Origin: Micavibrio aeruginosavorus | GTDB lineage: Bacteria; Pseudomonadota; Alphaproteobacteria; Micavibrionales; Micavibrionaceae | Direction: 5' to 3' | DNA: 64,000 bases | Assembly (NCBI GenBank): GCA_016432265.1 | Contig: CP066681.1 | Span: forward strand, 310,001 to 374,000 | Shown: piece after piece, positions 9,041 to 18,269 of the stretch | Position numbering within the stretch: position 1 is the stretch's first letter | Layout: the number at the start of each line of letters is the position of its first letter | Notes under the pieces: model-generated | The model's database searches: none | What the model was told of the DNA's origin: nothing | Seen by the model: only the letters and a program-made list of their open reading frames with translations | Position numbers and translations under genes: made by a program

Positions 9041-9055
9041 TAAAGTTGATCTCCA

Positions 9056-10294
9056 ATGGCTCCGCACCCCTTTCTTGCCTCTTTGGGATTTACTGAAGAC
9101 GCCGACCTCGATGCGGTCGAGCGCCGCTTCCTTGAGGTTGTCAAAGATCAGGTTCAAAAAGTTTCCTTTAATTATGAGGAGGAGGATGTCAGGCAGGAAG
9201 AGGCCGCCCTGAGGGATCTGCACGGGCGGTTTTTTCAGTATACGGTGCAATGGATTCTGCAAGAAGGGAGAGCGCATACCGGGACGCCTGTGCCGGAGGC
9301 GACGAAGCTGCGCAAGCAGGCTCGCGCTGTGCTTGAAGATTTGCAGCGCCACATGACGGAATTTTCTTGCTGTTATATGCACATCAACCGCTTTATGACT
9401 TTGTTGCGCGATGAGATCCGTCAGGAAGAAACTCGTCTTGCGGGGCATGTCGCGACAGGCGTCAAGTGGACCAGCGACGCAGGGCCGGTGATTGCCCGTT
9501 ATAAGCAACAAAAGAAAACCGCCTTGGAAACATGCCAAAGAATGCAGCAGGCCCGGGCTGTGCTTGAAGATCTGGAGCCTGATTTCCAGAAAATTCATCA
9601 AGGCATCATACGTATGTATGGGGGCGATAAAGTCGAGGCATTGCAAAGGCCATTGACCGCAGCCTTGCGCATGCGTGAATTTAAGCGCGCACGGGGGGCG
9701 GTCGCAACCATTCTTGAGACGCCCAGGAAATTCGGGGTTGATCAGAAAACGGCCGAACAGGTGAGTGATGATGTCCGGCAGGCGGCAAGCCGGCTGATCG
9801 ATCAATGCGAGAAACATCAGGATCTTCTGGCCAGCGATGAGGGGCGGTTATACCTGAAGCCGATTGAGACCGACCAGTCTTATAATGCGCAAGTGCGCGA
9901 ATTGCGCAAGATAAAGGCCTTTCTTGGCAAGTACTATATGCCTTATATGCAGTTCAAGCTCGATATGCTGATGCATCTCAAAGATAAACTGCTGGTCAAC
10001 GGTTCGGTTGAGAGCCTGATGACGCTTTACAAGCGTATGATTACCGGCATGGCGCGCCCCATGAACGATATTAAAACGCTGCGGCTTTACGAGGGGGAGG
10101 TTCTTGACCGCGTTCAGTACCTTCTGGGCGGGCAGTTTCAGGAAGTGCCTGTCATACTGGCGCGTGCCGAGGAAACCGTGAAGGAATTTCGCAGCGGTGC
10201 AGAAGAATTCCGCGATATTGAAAACCTTGAAGTCGCAGAAATAGAATCCGGGCTGTCAAATCAGGATGCGCCCGCAACATCGGGAATTATGTAG
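9056..10294 (+). CDS. Uncharacterised helical protein inside the beta-oxidation block
   Basis: 412 aa, 15 nt after the thiolase stop. No recognised family. The first 60 residues (HPFLASLGFTEDADLDAVERRF) look faintly like the start of a J-domain-type helical module, but there is no HPD motif. The rest is rich in Lys/Glu/Arg/Gln with long predicted helices and coiled-coil character, and has no signal peptide or transmembrane segment, so it should be soluble. Two copies of QARAVLED (about residues 84 and 162) hint at internal duplication. Co-transcription with thiolase and FadN suggests a role with lipid metabolism; this is inference from position only. Confidence 0.8.
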   Translation: MAPHPFLASLGFTEDADLDAVERRFLEVVKDQVQKVSFNYEEEDVRQEEAALRDLHGRFFQYTVQWILQEGRAHTGTPVPEATKLRKQARAVLEDLQRHMTEFSCCYMHINRFMTLLRDEIRQEETRLAGHVATGVKWTSDAGPVIARYKQQKKTALETCQRMQQARAVLEDLEPDFQKIHQGIIRMYGGDKVEALQRPLTAALRMREFKRARGAVATILETPRKFGVDQKTAEQVSDDVRQAASRLIDQCEKHQDLLASDEGRLYLKPIETDQSYNAQVRELRKIKAFLGKYYMPYMQFKLDMLMHLKDKLLVNGSVESLMTLYKRMITGMARPMNDIKTLRLYEGEVLDRVQYLLGGQFQEVPVILARAEETVKEFRSGAEEFRDIENLEVAEIESGLSNQDAPATSGIM

Positions 10295-10313
10295 CAGAGA
10301 AAGCGGGGACGTT

Positions 10314-12722
10314 ATGGCACAACAGATAAGCATCCAGAAAGTCGGCGTAATTGGTTCCGGAGTAATGGGGTCGGGCATTGCGGCGCAGATTGCGAATGCC
10401 GGAATTCCGGTTGTGCTGCTCGATATTAAACCGACAGACGGCACGGCGCTGGCTGCGCGCGCCGTTGAAAAAATGCTGAAGGCCGATCCTGCGCCTTTTA
10501 TGAGCCCAAAAAGCGCACGCCTTATCGCCACAGGAAACCTGGAAGACGATCTTGGTTTGCTTGGCGATTGCGACTGGATTATTGAGGTCGTTCTCGAGGA
10601 TATCAAGGTCAAGCACGCGACTTATGAGAAAATCCAGAAGGCGCGCAAGGCCGGGTCGATTGTTTCGTCCAACACCTCAACGATCCCGTTGCATAACCTG
10701 GTGGCTCCGTTTGGAGACAAGCTAGCGGCCGATTTTCTGATCACCCATTTCTTTAACCCGCCGCGTTATATGCGCCTGCTGGAAATGGTCGTGAGCGATA
10801 AGACCCGCAAAGAGGCCGTTGAGGCCGTACAGTCTTTTTGTGATGTGCGACTGGGCAAGGGCGTGGTGTATTGCCACGACACGCCGGGATTTATCGCTAA
10901 CCGTCTGGGCGTATTCTGGCTGACAGCTAGCATCCGCCATGCCGTGGATCAGAAGATACCGGTTGAACTGGCGGACGCCATCATGTCGAAGCCGGTTGGC
11001 ATCCCCAAGACGGGTGTTTTTGGCCTGATCGATCTTGTCGGAATCGATCTGATGCCGCATCTGGCGGAGTCTTTGCTTTCGACGCTGCCTGCCGATGATG
11101 AGTATCGCAAGATATTCAAGGATTACGATTTCATTCGCGGCATGATTGCCGCTGGCTATACCGGGCGCAAAGGCAAGGGCGGGTTCTATCGTCTGAACGC
11201 GAGCGTCGGCAAACAGAAAGAAGCGTACGACATCGCAGCACCTTCTTTCAGCGAGGCGCACTATAAAAAGGCGGAGAAACCAAAACCCACCTCCGCTGAT
11301 ATGGGAAAGCAAGGAATCAAGGCAGTTCTGACGGCCGGGGATGAGGCCGCCGATTATGCCTGGGCGGTCTTCCGCGACACGCTATGGTATGCCGCTTCGC
11401 TGGTGCCGGAAATCGCCGACGATATCGCTGCCGTCGATGAAGCCATGCGTCTTGGTTATAACTGGAAAAAAGGCCCGTTCGAGATGATCGATGACCTCGG
11501 CGTGGCATGGTTCGCCGAGCGTCTGAAAGCCGAAGGCAGGACGGTGCCTGCGTTGTTACAGAAAGTGGGGAATGGCACTTTTTACAAGATCGATAACGGT
11601 GTTCTGCATTATTTCGGTACTGATGGGCTTTATCACAGAATTGTCCGCCCGCAGGGCGTGTTGTTGTTGCGCGATATAAAACTTGCGACGAAGCCGCTTT
11701 ATAAAACTTCGTCGGCGGCATTGTGGGATATCGGCGATGGCATCGTTTGCGTCGAGTTCACCGGCAAGATGAACGCGATCGATGAACAGGTATTTGAGGT
11801 CTATAACCACGCCATCAAGTTGATTGGTGATGGCAAAGGCGCTTACAAAGCGATGGTGATCTATAATGAAGGCTCGGCTTTCTCGGCCGGGGCCAACCTC
11901 GGCCTGGCGATGTTTGCCATGAATATCGCGTTGTGGCCGCAGATTGAGGATCTGATAAGCGGCGGACAGCGCGTTTACCGTGCCTTGAAATATGCGCCGT
12001 TCCCGGTGGTGGCCGCGCCCTCGGGGTTGGCGCTCGGGGGGGGGTGTGAGATCCTGATGCATGCGGATCACATACAGGCCCACGCTGAAACTTATTGCGG
12101 TTTGGTCGAGGTTGGCGTCGGTTTGATCCCGGGTTGGGGCGGCTGCAAGGAAATGATTCTGCGTTATCAGGAACGTGAACGCGCGGCGAGCAAGCAAGCG
12201 ATCAAATCCGTGACCGGGCAGGAAAAGATATGGTTCTCCCCGGCGAATACGCCGATGGGGGCCGTGCGGCAGGCGTTTGAAACGATCGGCACCGCCAAGG
12301 TGGCAAAATCCGCGCTTGAGGCTAAGGAAATCGGCTACTTCCGAGAGAGCGATGGCGTGACGATGAATCGCGACCGTTTACTTTATGATGCAAAGCAGAA
12401 AGCGATGGCGTTGGCACAGAACTACAAAGCGCCGGAACCGGTCAAGGAAATCCGCCTGCCGGGGCCTTCAGGGAAATATGCGCTTGATATGGCGGTTTCC
12501 GATCTGCGGAAGTCGGGCAAGGCGTCGCCTTACGATGTGACTGTTTGCAACCTCCTTTCCACGGTGCTTTCCGGCGGTGAGAAAGCCGACTGGACAACGC
12601 CGATTTCCGAAGACGATATACTGAAGCTTGAGGTGCGTGAATTCTTGAAACTGGTGCGTAATGAAGGCACGATGGCCCGGATCGAGCATATGCTGGAGAC
12701 GGGTAAGCCGTTGCGCAATTAA
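10314..12722 (+). CDS. fadN: 3-hydroxyacyl-CoA dehydrogenase / enoyl-CoA hydratase, FadN-type
   Basis: Two middle steps of beta-oxidation on one 802-aa chain. The NAD-binding 3-hydroxyacyl-CoA dehydrogenase comes first (VGVIGSGVMGSGIAAQIA at residues about 9-26, then SSNTSTIPL and ITHFFNPPRYM), followed by a crotonase-like C-terminal half (EGSAFSAGANLGL, GLALGGGCEILMHAD). This domain order, dehydrogenase then hydratase, is that of Bacillus FadN and the reverse of E. coli FadB. The start at 10314 (MAQQISIQ) fits the Rossmann fold; in-frame codons reach 10266 inside the previous gene. Downstream neighbours complete the pathway. Confidence 0.92.
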   Translation: MAQQISIQKVGVIGSGVMGSGIAAQIANAGIPVVLLDIKPTDGTALAARAVEKMLKADPAPFMSPKSARLIATGNLEDDLGLLGDCDWIIEVVLEDIKVKHATYEKIQKARKAGSIVSSNTSTIPLHNLVAPFGDKLAADFLITHFFNPPRYMRLLEMVVSDKTRKEAVEAVQSFCDVRLGKGVVYCHDTPGFIANRLGVFWLTASIRHAVDQKIPVELADAIMSKPVGIPKTGVFGLIDLVGIDLMPHLAESLLSTLPADDEYRKIFKDYDFIRGMIAAGYTGRKGKGGFYRLNASVGKQKEAYDIAAPSFSEAHYKKAEKPKPTSADMGKQGIKAVLTAGDEAADYAWAVFRDTLWYAASLVPEIADDIAAVDEAMRLGYNWKKGPFEMIDDLGVAWFAERLKAEGRTVPALLQKVGNGTFYKIDNGVLHYFGTDGLYHRIVRPQGVLLLRDIKLATKPLYKTSSAALWDIGDGIVCVEFTGKMNAIDEQVFEVYNHAIKLIGDGKGAYKAMVIYNEGSAFSAGANLGLAMFAMNIALWPQIEDLISGGQRVYRALKYAPFPVVAAPSGLALGGGCEILMHADHIQAHAETYCGLVEVGVGLIPGWGGCKEMILRYQERERAASKQAIKSVTGQEKIWFSPANTPMGAVRQAFETIGTAKVAKSALEAKEIGYFRESDGVTMNRDRLLYDAKQKAMALAQNYKAPEPVKEIRLPGPSGKYALDMAVSDLRKSGKASPYDVTVCNLLSTVLSGGEKADWTTPISEDDILKLEVREFLKLVRNEGTMARIEHMLETGKPLRN

Positions 12723-12737
12723 CGGGGGAGCAGCGCC

Positions 12738-12983
12738 ATGTTCGGTTTTTTCAAAAAGAGCAAGGAAAAGGCCAAGGCTGAAAAATCTGCGGCCGTGCGG
12801 GCGGAGGCGATGGAAAATATGCGTGGCGCCCGCGCGCGTCTGGGTGATGAGACCATTCAGCAGATGGCAGCGGCTTTGCGTGAGCGCGAAAATTCGCCCG
12901 TGAAGAAAGCCGAGCAAGAGATTAAGAAATATGACAAAGGACGGATCGCCGATAACATCAAGGCGATGATGGACGACAAATAG
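12738..12983 (+). CDS. Small charged protein of unknown function
   Basis: 81 aa, 15 nt after fadN, with GGGGGAG upstream of the ATG. It begins MFGFFKKSKEKAKAEKSA and is highly charged, with predicted helices and no signal or membrane segment. The amphipathic basic N-terminus could bind membranes or nucleic acid, but no family is recognised. Position makes it the last gene of the thiolase-fadN transcript. Confidence 0.7.
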   Translation: MFGFFKKSKEKAKAEKSAAVRAEAMENMRGARARLGDETIQQMAAALRERENSPVKKAEQEIKKYDKGRIADNIKAMMDDK

Positions 12984-12996
12984 TGCGAAAATAAAA

Positions 12997-13032
12997 CAGG
13001 CACGGATCTGGAAGGGGGTAGATCCGTGCCTG
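12997..13032 (-). terminator. 13-bp stem-loop; intrinsic terminator only on the minus strand
   Basis: CAGGCACGGATCT (12997-13009) and AGATCCGTGCCTG (13020-13032) form a perfect stem with a 10-nt loop. Read on the minus strand it is followed by TTTTATTTT; on the plus strand no T-run follows. It may still end the fadN transcript, but the polarity suggests termination of a minus-strand transcript from the 13.05-13.25 kb gap, where no gene is visible. Confidence 0.6.
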
Positions 13033-13254
13033 AATACTGGAGAGACAGTAATTACGCTTATACTTTCATATTATTGTTCCCTAATATTTAACGCAAGCAC
13101 GCTTTCGCATAGCAGCATATATCTTAGGTATGGACATAATTCTTCAGTTACAAGCCATTGGTTTTCATAGATAATTTCTCTCGCTGGCGAGGTCTTGTTA
13201 AGATATTTGCGCTATATTGCTTAGGTCAGACCTTACAATTGCAGGAGATCCGTT

Positions 13255-15057
13255 ATGCCGTCCTACAAAGCCCCGCTGGAAAATATCCATTTTGTCCTGC
13301 ACGAGGTGCTGGATGTAGCGCAGGTGGCAGCTTTGCCTGGCTACGAAGAGGCCACACCCGACTTGATTGATCAGATTATCGAGGAGGGGGCCAAGGTTTG
13401 TGAGGAAGTTCTTTTCCCCCTGAATCAGAGCGGTGATGCCGAAGGGTGCCTGTATGAGAACGGCGTTGTCCGTACCCCCAAGGGGTTTAAGGAGGCCTAT
13501 CGCCTGTTCTGTGAAGGTGGCTGGCCGGGGCTGGTCGCCGATCCGCAATATGGCGGCATGGGCATGCCGCATGTGGTGAATTGCGTGCTGCAGGAGCTGA
13601 TTTGCTCTGCCAATATGTCGTTTGGCATGTATCCTGGCCTTTCCGAGGGCGCTTACCGCGCGCTTTATCTGCACGGATCGCAGGAACAAAAAGACCTGTA
13701 TTTGCCGAAGCTCACCACAGGTGAATGGTCAGGCACTATGTGCCTGACCGAACCGCATTGCGGAACCGATCTGGGCCTGATCAAAACGAAGGCCCTGCCG
13801 AACGATGATGGTTCCTGCAATATCACCGGCACCAAGATTTTTATTTCAGCGGGAGAACACGACCTTGCTGATAATATTGTTCATCTGGTTCTGGCCAAAC
13901 TGCCCGATGCCCCTGAAGGGTCGCGTGGAATTTCGTTGTTCGTTGTTCCCAAGTTTCTGCCTAGGCAGGAAGGGGGACAGGTCAAACCGGGCGCTCGCAA
14001 TGGTGTCAGTTGCGGGTCAATCGAACATAAAATGGGGATCAAGGCCTCCGCGACCTGTGTGATGAACTTCGACAACGCACAAGGCTGGCTGGTGGGTGAG
14101 CCTCATAAGGGTCTGAAAGCCATGTTTACGATGATGAATGCTGCCAGGCTCGGTGTGGCTATGCAGGGACTCGGTATTGCTGAAGTTGCGATGCAAAACG
14201 GTTTGAATTACGCGAAGGAGCGCTTGCAGATGCGGGCGCTCGATGGCGCCAAAGCGCCGGATAAGGCTGCGGATCCGATCATCGTGCATCCGGATGTGCG
14301 CCGCATGCTGCTGACATCCAAGGCCTTCACCGAAGGCGCGCGCGCTCTGTCTTATTGGGTGGGGATAGAGCTTGACCGGGCGCACAAGCATCCCGATCCG
14401 GCGATCAGGCAGGAGGCCGACGATCTTGTGGCCTTGATGACTCCGATTATCAAGGCCTATCAGACCGACATGGGGTTTGAAGCCGCCAGCCTCGCCATGC
14501 AGATTCACGGCGGCCACGGCTATATCTGGGATTACGGGGTCGAGCAATATGCGCGCGATGCCCGGATTGCGATGATCTATGAAGGCACCAACGGCATTCA
14601 GGCGCTGGATCTTGTGGGGCGCAAGATGGGGCAGAGTTATGGACGACTGCTGCGTCGTTTTTTCCATCCGGTCGGCGCCTTTATCGAAACGCACCAGAAT
14701 AATCTGCAAATGCAGGAGTTCATCTTTCCCTTGGCCAAAGCGGTGGCCAAGCTGCAACAACTCACGGCCAGCGTGGCCATGAAAGGGTTGAAGGATTCCA
14801 CGGAGGCCGGGGCGGCTTCGGCCGACTACCTGCGCATGTTTGCGCTGGTGGCGCTTGGTTATATGTGGGCGCAGATGGCACTTGTAGCACAGGAGAAAAT
14901 CTCTGCCGGGGCAGGCGGTCGTGTTGGTTTTTACGATAGCAAGCTTAAGACTGCGCGTTTTTATTTTGCGCGCATGCTTCCTGAGACGGAAGCGCATTTC
15001 CGGAAGGCTATGGCGGGAGCTGAAAGCTTGATGGAGCTTGAAGCCGCAAATTTCTAG
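13255..15057 (+). CDS. fadE: Acyl-CoA dehydrogenase
   Basis: FAD-dependent alpha,beta-dehydrogenation of acyl-CoA, the first step of beta-oxidation. 600 aa: the longer subfamily with a C-terminal extension, as in Bacillus FadE-like enzymes. Recognisable are YGGMGMPHVVN, MCLTEPHCGTDLGL (FAD/substrate region), the region around MQIHGGHGYIWDYGVEQYARDAR, and IYEGTNGIQALDL. Preceded by GCAGGAGAT. It is separated from fadN and its small partner by a stem-loop and about 270 nt, so it may have its own promoter. The symbol reflects role, not tested orthology. Confidence 0.92.
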   Translation: MPSYKAPLENIHFVLHEVLDVAQVAALPGYEEATPDLIDQIIEEGAKVCEEVLFPLNQSGDAEGCLYENGVVRTPKGFKEAYRLFCEGGWPGLVADPQYGGMGMPHVVNCVLQELICSANMSFGMYPGLSEGAYRALYLHGSQEQKDLYLPKLTTGEWSGTMCLTEPHCGTDLGLIKTKALPNDDGSCNITGTKIFISAGEHDLADNIVHLVLAKLPDAPEGSRGISLFVVPKFLPRQEGGQVKPGARNGVSCGSIEHKMGIKASATCVMNFDNAQGWLVGEPHKGLKAMFTMMNAARLGVAMQGLGIAEVAMQNGLNYAKERLQMRALDGAKAPDKAADPIIVHPDVRRMLLTSKAFTEGARALSYWVGIELDRAHKHPDPAIRQEADDLVALMTPIIKAYQTDMGFEAASLAMQIHGGHGYIWDYGVEQYARDARIAMIYEGTNGIQALDLVGRKMGQSYGRLLRRFFHPVGAFIETHQNNLQMQEFIFPLAKAVAKLQQLTASVAMKGLKDSTEAGAASADYLRMFALVALGYMWAQMALVAQEKISAGAGGRVGFYDSKLKTARFYFARMLPETEAHFRKAMAGAESLMELEAANF

Positions 15058-15073
15058 ATAGATGGGCGAGTGA

Positions 15074-15108
15074 AACCCCCGCCAGATTTCAAGAGCGGGC
15101 GGGGGGTT
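15074..15108. terminator. GC-rich stem-loop between convergent genes
   Basis: AACCCCCGCC and GGCGGGGGGTT face each other with one extra G, between the converging acyl-CoA dehydrogenase and pepN genes. Only a short TT/TTT follows on either strand, so it is a plausible but imperfect bidirectional terminator. Confidence 0.5.
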
Positions 15109-15120
15109 ATGGGTGTGCTG

Positions 15121-17802
15121 TCACGGGCCGTTTGGTGCCGGGGCAATGATGGCTGCCGGTTTACGCGGGTAGTCCGCTCCCAGTATTTTTTTCAGCTTTT
15201 CATCCACATCAGTTGATATCCGGGGTTGCTGAGCTATCTTCGTCAGGGCGGCCTTCATCTGGTCTTGCCATGGCCCTTGATATTTGCGGAAGTCGGCAAA
15301 GAAATCAACGAAACGGGCCGCCGTTTGCGGGTTCTTTCCATCAAGATCCACGATTTCATCGGCAATATATTGGTAACCGCTGCCGTCTTTGTTGTGGAAA
15401 GCATTCGGTGCCGACACCACGCCACCAATCAGGGCGCGCAGACGGTTCGGGCTGGCGTTCTGGAAGTCAGGGTGTTGCTTCATCTGGTTGGCAACCTGAA
15501 TCGCATCTTTCCTGGCATAGGTGACGTTCATGCTGAACCAGCTATCCAGCGGCGTGCTATCGTTGCGGAACGTTTGGTAGAAGTCATTAAGTGCTGCCGT
15601 GGCGGTTCCTGATTTGTGATTCATGCGCAACAGGGCGCGCAGACCGGCAGAGCGGTCTGTCATATTGTCGGCGCCATTATATTGCTGCGCGGCCAGAGTC
15701 TCGAGCGCCGGATCTTTGACCGTTTCGTCCGCGCAGAGATAGTAAAGCGCCGTATTTTTCAGGGCGCGGCGTCCGACAGATTGCACATCGTAACTGTAGG
15801 GAATTTGTAAATTGTTTGCCTGATAAAGGGCCATTAGTTCACTTGCGAGCTCTGTACGAATGGCGGTCGTGAAGGCGTCTTCCACGGCCTTAATGGCTTC
15901 GGGGTTAATTGCGGCGCGCTTTTGCGCCAAGATGCCGTATCCGGGCGTGCTCAGCATCAGGCTCAACAGTTCCTTGTCCATGCCGGGGCGGTTGATCATG
16001 TCGCGCAATGCATCGATGATGGCGGGTTTGACCGTTACAGGTTTCCCCGCTTCGGCCTGATCGATCTGCGCCAGCATTTCCTTCAGCATTAACTGATTGC
16101 CGGCTTCCCATTGGTTGAAACCGTCGGAGTCGTAAACCATCAGATGACGTAATTCATCGTCGCTATAGGGTGCATTCAGGATAACCGGAGCCGAAAAGTC
16201 GCGCAGTAAGGAAGGCACCGACCCAGCGGGGACGTTGTCGAAAACGAAAATCTGCCGATCTTGTGTCAGTTCAAGAACGGTACTGGTGTCGCCCTGTGCG
16301 TTCAGAGGCAGATCCCGACCTTGCGACGTGACAATTCCCATGCGTACCGGAATGACCACGGGAAGGTTATTCGGCTTATTAACGGGCGGGCGCTGCGTCA
16401 GGGTTAAGGTGAGCTGGTTTGTAAGGGCGTTATGCGTCCATGACGTATCCACAATTGGCGTACCGGCCTGTGAATACCAAAGTTTGAACTGGCTCATGTC
16501 GTAACCGGAGGCATCTTCCATCGCTTGCACGAAATCGTCGCAGGTCACGGCTTGCCCGGTGTGACGCTGGAAGTAAAGATCGGTTCCTTTGCGATAGTTC
16601 TGGTCGCCGATCAGCGTCTTGATCATGCCGATTACTTGCGCGCCTTTTCTGTACACAGTCGATGTGTAAAAATTATTGATGCTCTCGTATTCATCTGCGC
16701 GAATCGGGTGTGCCATCGGCCCGGCGTCTTCCTTGAACTGGGCGGCACGCAGATATTGAACATTTTCGATGCGGTTGATGGCGGCCGAGCCCATATCGGT
16801 CGAGAACGATTCGTCACGGAAAACGGTCAAACCCTCTTTCAGGGTCAACTCTGGCCAGTCGCGCAGAGTAACGTTGTTTCCTGTCCAGTGGTGAAAGAAC
16901 TCGTGGGCGATCACGCCCTCCACGCCTGCATAGGCACTGTCGGTCTGAGTTTTGGGATGTGCCAGAACATAAACCGTATTGAAGATGTTCAGCGAACGGT
17001 TTTCCATGGCGCCCATATTGAAATAGTCGACGGCAACAATATTGAACAGATCCAATTCGTATTCACGGCCGTAGTTGACTTCGTCCCAGCGCATTGCGCG
17101 TTTCAGCGAGTCCATGGCAAAGTCGAGCTTGTCCTTGTCCTTGGATTCGGCATAGATGCGCAAGGTGACGTCACGTCCGCTCATGGTTGTGAACGTGTCC
17201 TCAATATGATCGAGTTTCCCTGCGACCAGGGCAAAAAGGTAACAAGGTTTCGGTGCCGGGTCTTCCCACAGGGTGAAGTGGCGGCCATCGGCTGTCGGGC
17301 CCTGCGCGACCAGGTTGCCGTTTGAAAGCAAAACATGTTCGGAAGGATCGGCGATTACCTTGACCTTGAATGAGGCCATATTGTCGGGGCGGTCGATAAA
17401 CCACGTGATATTGCGAAAGTCCTGCGCCTCGCATTGCGTGCACCACAAGCCATTTGATTTATATAAACCGGCAAGGGCGGTGTTTTCCTCGGGTTTGATT
17501 TTGACCTTGGTTTTGAGGATGAAACTGTCACTTGCAGGATGCAGGGTGAGTGTCTCGCCCGCGATCTCATAACCGGTAACAGGTGCGAGCGGCAGGCCAT
17601 CGATTTCGACCTCCAGCGTTTCCAGTTTCCGACCATCCAGCACCAGCGGGTTGTTATGCTGGCCGTTCTTCATAATTCTTGTTGTCGCGGTGACGAAAGT
17701 TTCGCCATCGCGTACATCGAATTCAAGGTAAATCTCGGGACTCAGAAAATCCGGTGCTTTATAGTCGAGGCGATTTTTCAAGGCGGGGGCAGACGCAGCC
17801 AT
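15121..17802 (-). CDS. pepN: Aminopeptidase N (M1 family)
   Basis: Zinc aminopeptidase for cytoplasmic peptide turnover. About 893 aa from ATG 17802 (MAASAPALKNRLDYKAPDF), close to E. coli PepN; open frame continues to 17916 but without family-like sequence. The GAMEN exopeptidase motif (MGAMENRSLNIF) is near residue 266, and the zinc motif HEFFHHWTGN followed by LTLKEGLTVFRDE near 300-325. Standalone gene, convergent with the acyl-CoA dehydrogenase. The ribosome binding site is weak (AAAGAGA). Confidence 0.95.
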   Translation of the reverse strand: MAASAPALKNRLDYKAPDFLSPEIYLEFDVRDGETFVTATTRIMKNGQHNNPLVLDGRKLETLEVEIDGLPLAPVTGYEIAGETLTLHPASDSFILKTKVKIKPEENTALAGLYKSNGLWCTQCEAQDFRNITWFIDRPDNMASFKVKVIADPSEHVLLSNGNLVAQGPTADGRHFTLWEDPAPKPCYLFALVAGKLDHIEDTFTTMSGRDVTLRIYAESKDKDKLDFAMDSLKRAMRWDEVNYGREYELDLFNIVAVDYFNMGAMENRSLNIFNTVYVLAHPKTQTDSAYAGVEGVIAHEFFHHWTGNNVTLRDWPELTLKEGLTVFRDESFSTDMGSAAINRIENVQYLRAAQFKEDAGPMAHPIRADEYESINNFYTSTVYRKGAQVIGMIKTLIGDQNYRKGTDLYFQRHTGQAVTCDDFVQAMEDASGYDMSQFKLWYSQAGTPIVDTSWTHNALTNQLTLTLTQRPPVNKPNNLPVVIPVRMGIVTSQGRDLPLNAQGDTSTVLELTQDRQIFVFDNVPAGSVPSLLRDFSAPVILNAPYSDDELRHLMVYDSDGFNQWEAGNQLMLKEMLAQIDQAEAGKPVTVKPAIIDALRDMINRPGMDKELLSLMLSTPGYGILAQKRAAINPEAIKAVEDAFTTAIRTELASELMALYQANNLQIPYSYDVQSVGRRALKNTALYYLCADETVKDPALETLAAQQYNGADNMTDRSAGLRALLRMNHKSGTATAALNDFYQTFRNDSTPLDSWFSMNVTYARKDAIQVANQMKQHPDFQNASPNRLRALIGGVVSAPNAFHNKDGSGYQYIADEIVDLDGKNPQTAARFVDFFADFRKYQGPWQDQMKAALTKIAQQPRISTDVDEKLKKILGADYPRKPAAIIAPAPNGP

Positions 17803-17966
17803 TCTCTTTATATCCCTGTGCTGATTGCTATGGTTGGTCTCCTTATATGGTAAAGGCGACGTTGCTGCAATATGGAATCTATTGCCCCAGGAATATATCA
17901 ATCGGAACAAGCACATGACGAAAGGGTTGACTGGCTCTTGCGGCGCGGCCGTGGTAGGATTGAGTT

Positions 17967-18269
17967 ATGAGTCTTGAAACCGTCACTGAAAAAATCCGTT
18001 CCAAAATGGCCCGTGCGACGGGTTTGTCCGCCCGCGTCAAGTTCAACTTTGGTGACGAAGGGCGTTTACTGGTGGACAGTACGCAAAGCCCGGCCGTTCT
18101 CAGTCATGATGATGCGGACGCCGATGTGACGTTTGAATGTACCATAGATACGTTTGAAGCCATTCTGGAAGGACGGCAGGATCCCAGCCTTGCTTTCATG
18201 ATGGGCAAGCTCAAGGTGCGCGGCTCCATGGGTCTGGCCATGAAGCTTAATGCCATTCTTGAGGATTAG
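17967..18269 (+). CDS. SCP2 sterol-carrier-like lipid-binding protein
   Basis: A 100-aa single-domain protein of the SCP2 fold: VKFNFGDEGRLLVDST, DADVTFECTIDTFEAILEGRQDPSLAFMMGKLKVRGSMGLAMKL is the characteristic arrangement (quoted in parts). Such proteins bind fatty acyl or other hydrophobic ligands in the cytoplasm. Its position near beta-oxidation, thioesterase and FadL genes fits a lipid-handling role. The final 4 nt overlap a small ORF on the opposite strand. Confidence 0.88.
   Translation: MSLETVTEKIRSKMARATGLSARVKFNFGDEGRLLVDSTQSPAVLSHDDADADVTFECTIDTFEAILEGRQDPSLAFMMGKLKVRGSMGLAMKLNAILED

Noticed and set aside
8429..9817. 462-codon frame antisense to thiolase and the 412-aa gene
   Set aside because: Crosses two plus-strand genes and has a shadow-like composition.
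14017..14997. 326-codon frame antisense to the acyl-CoA dehydrogenase
   Set aside because: Conserved enzyme on the other strand; His/Arg-rich antisense translation.
16525..17325. 266-codon frame antisense to pepN
   Set aside because: Covers the GAMEN and HExxH coding region of pepN; no own motif.
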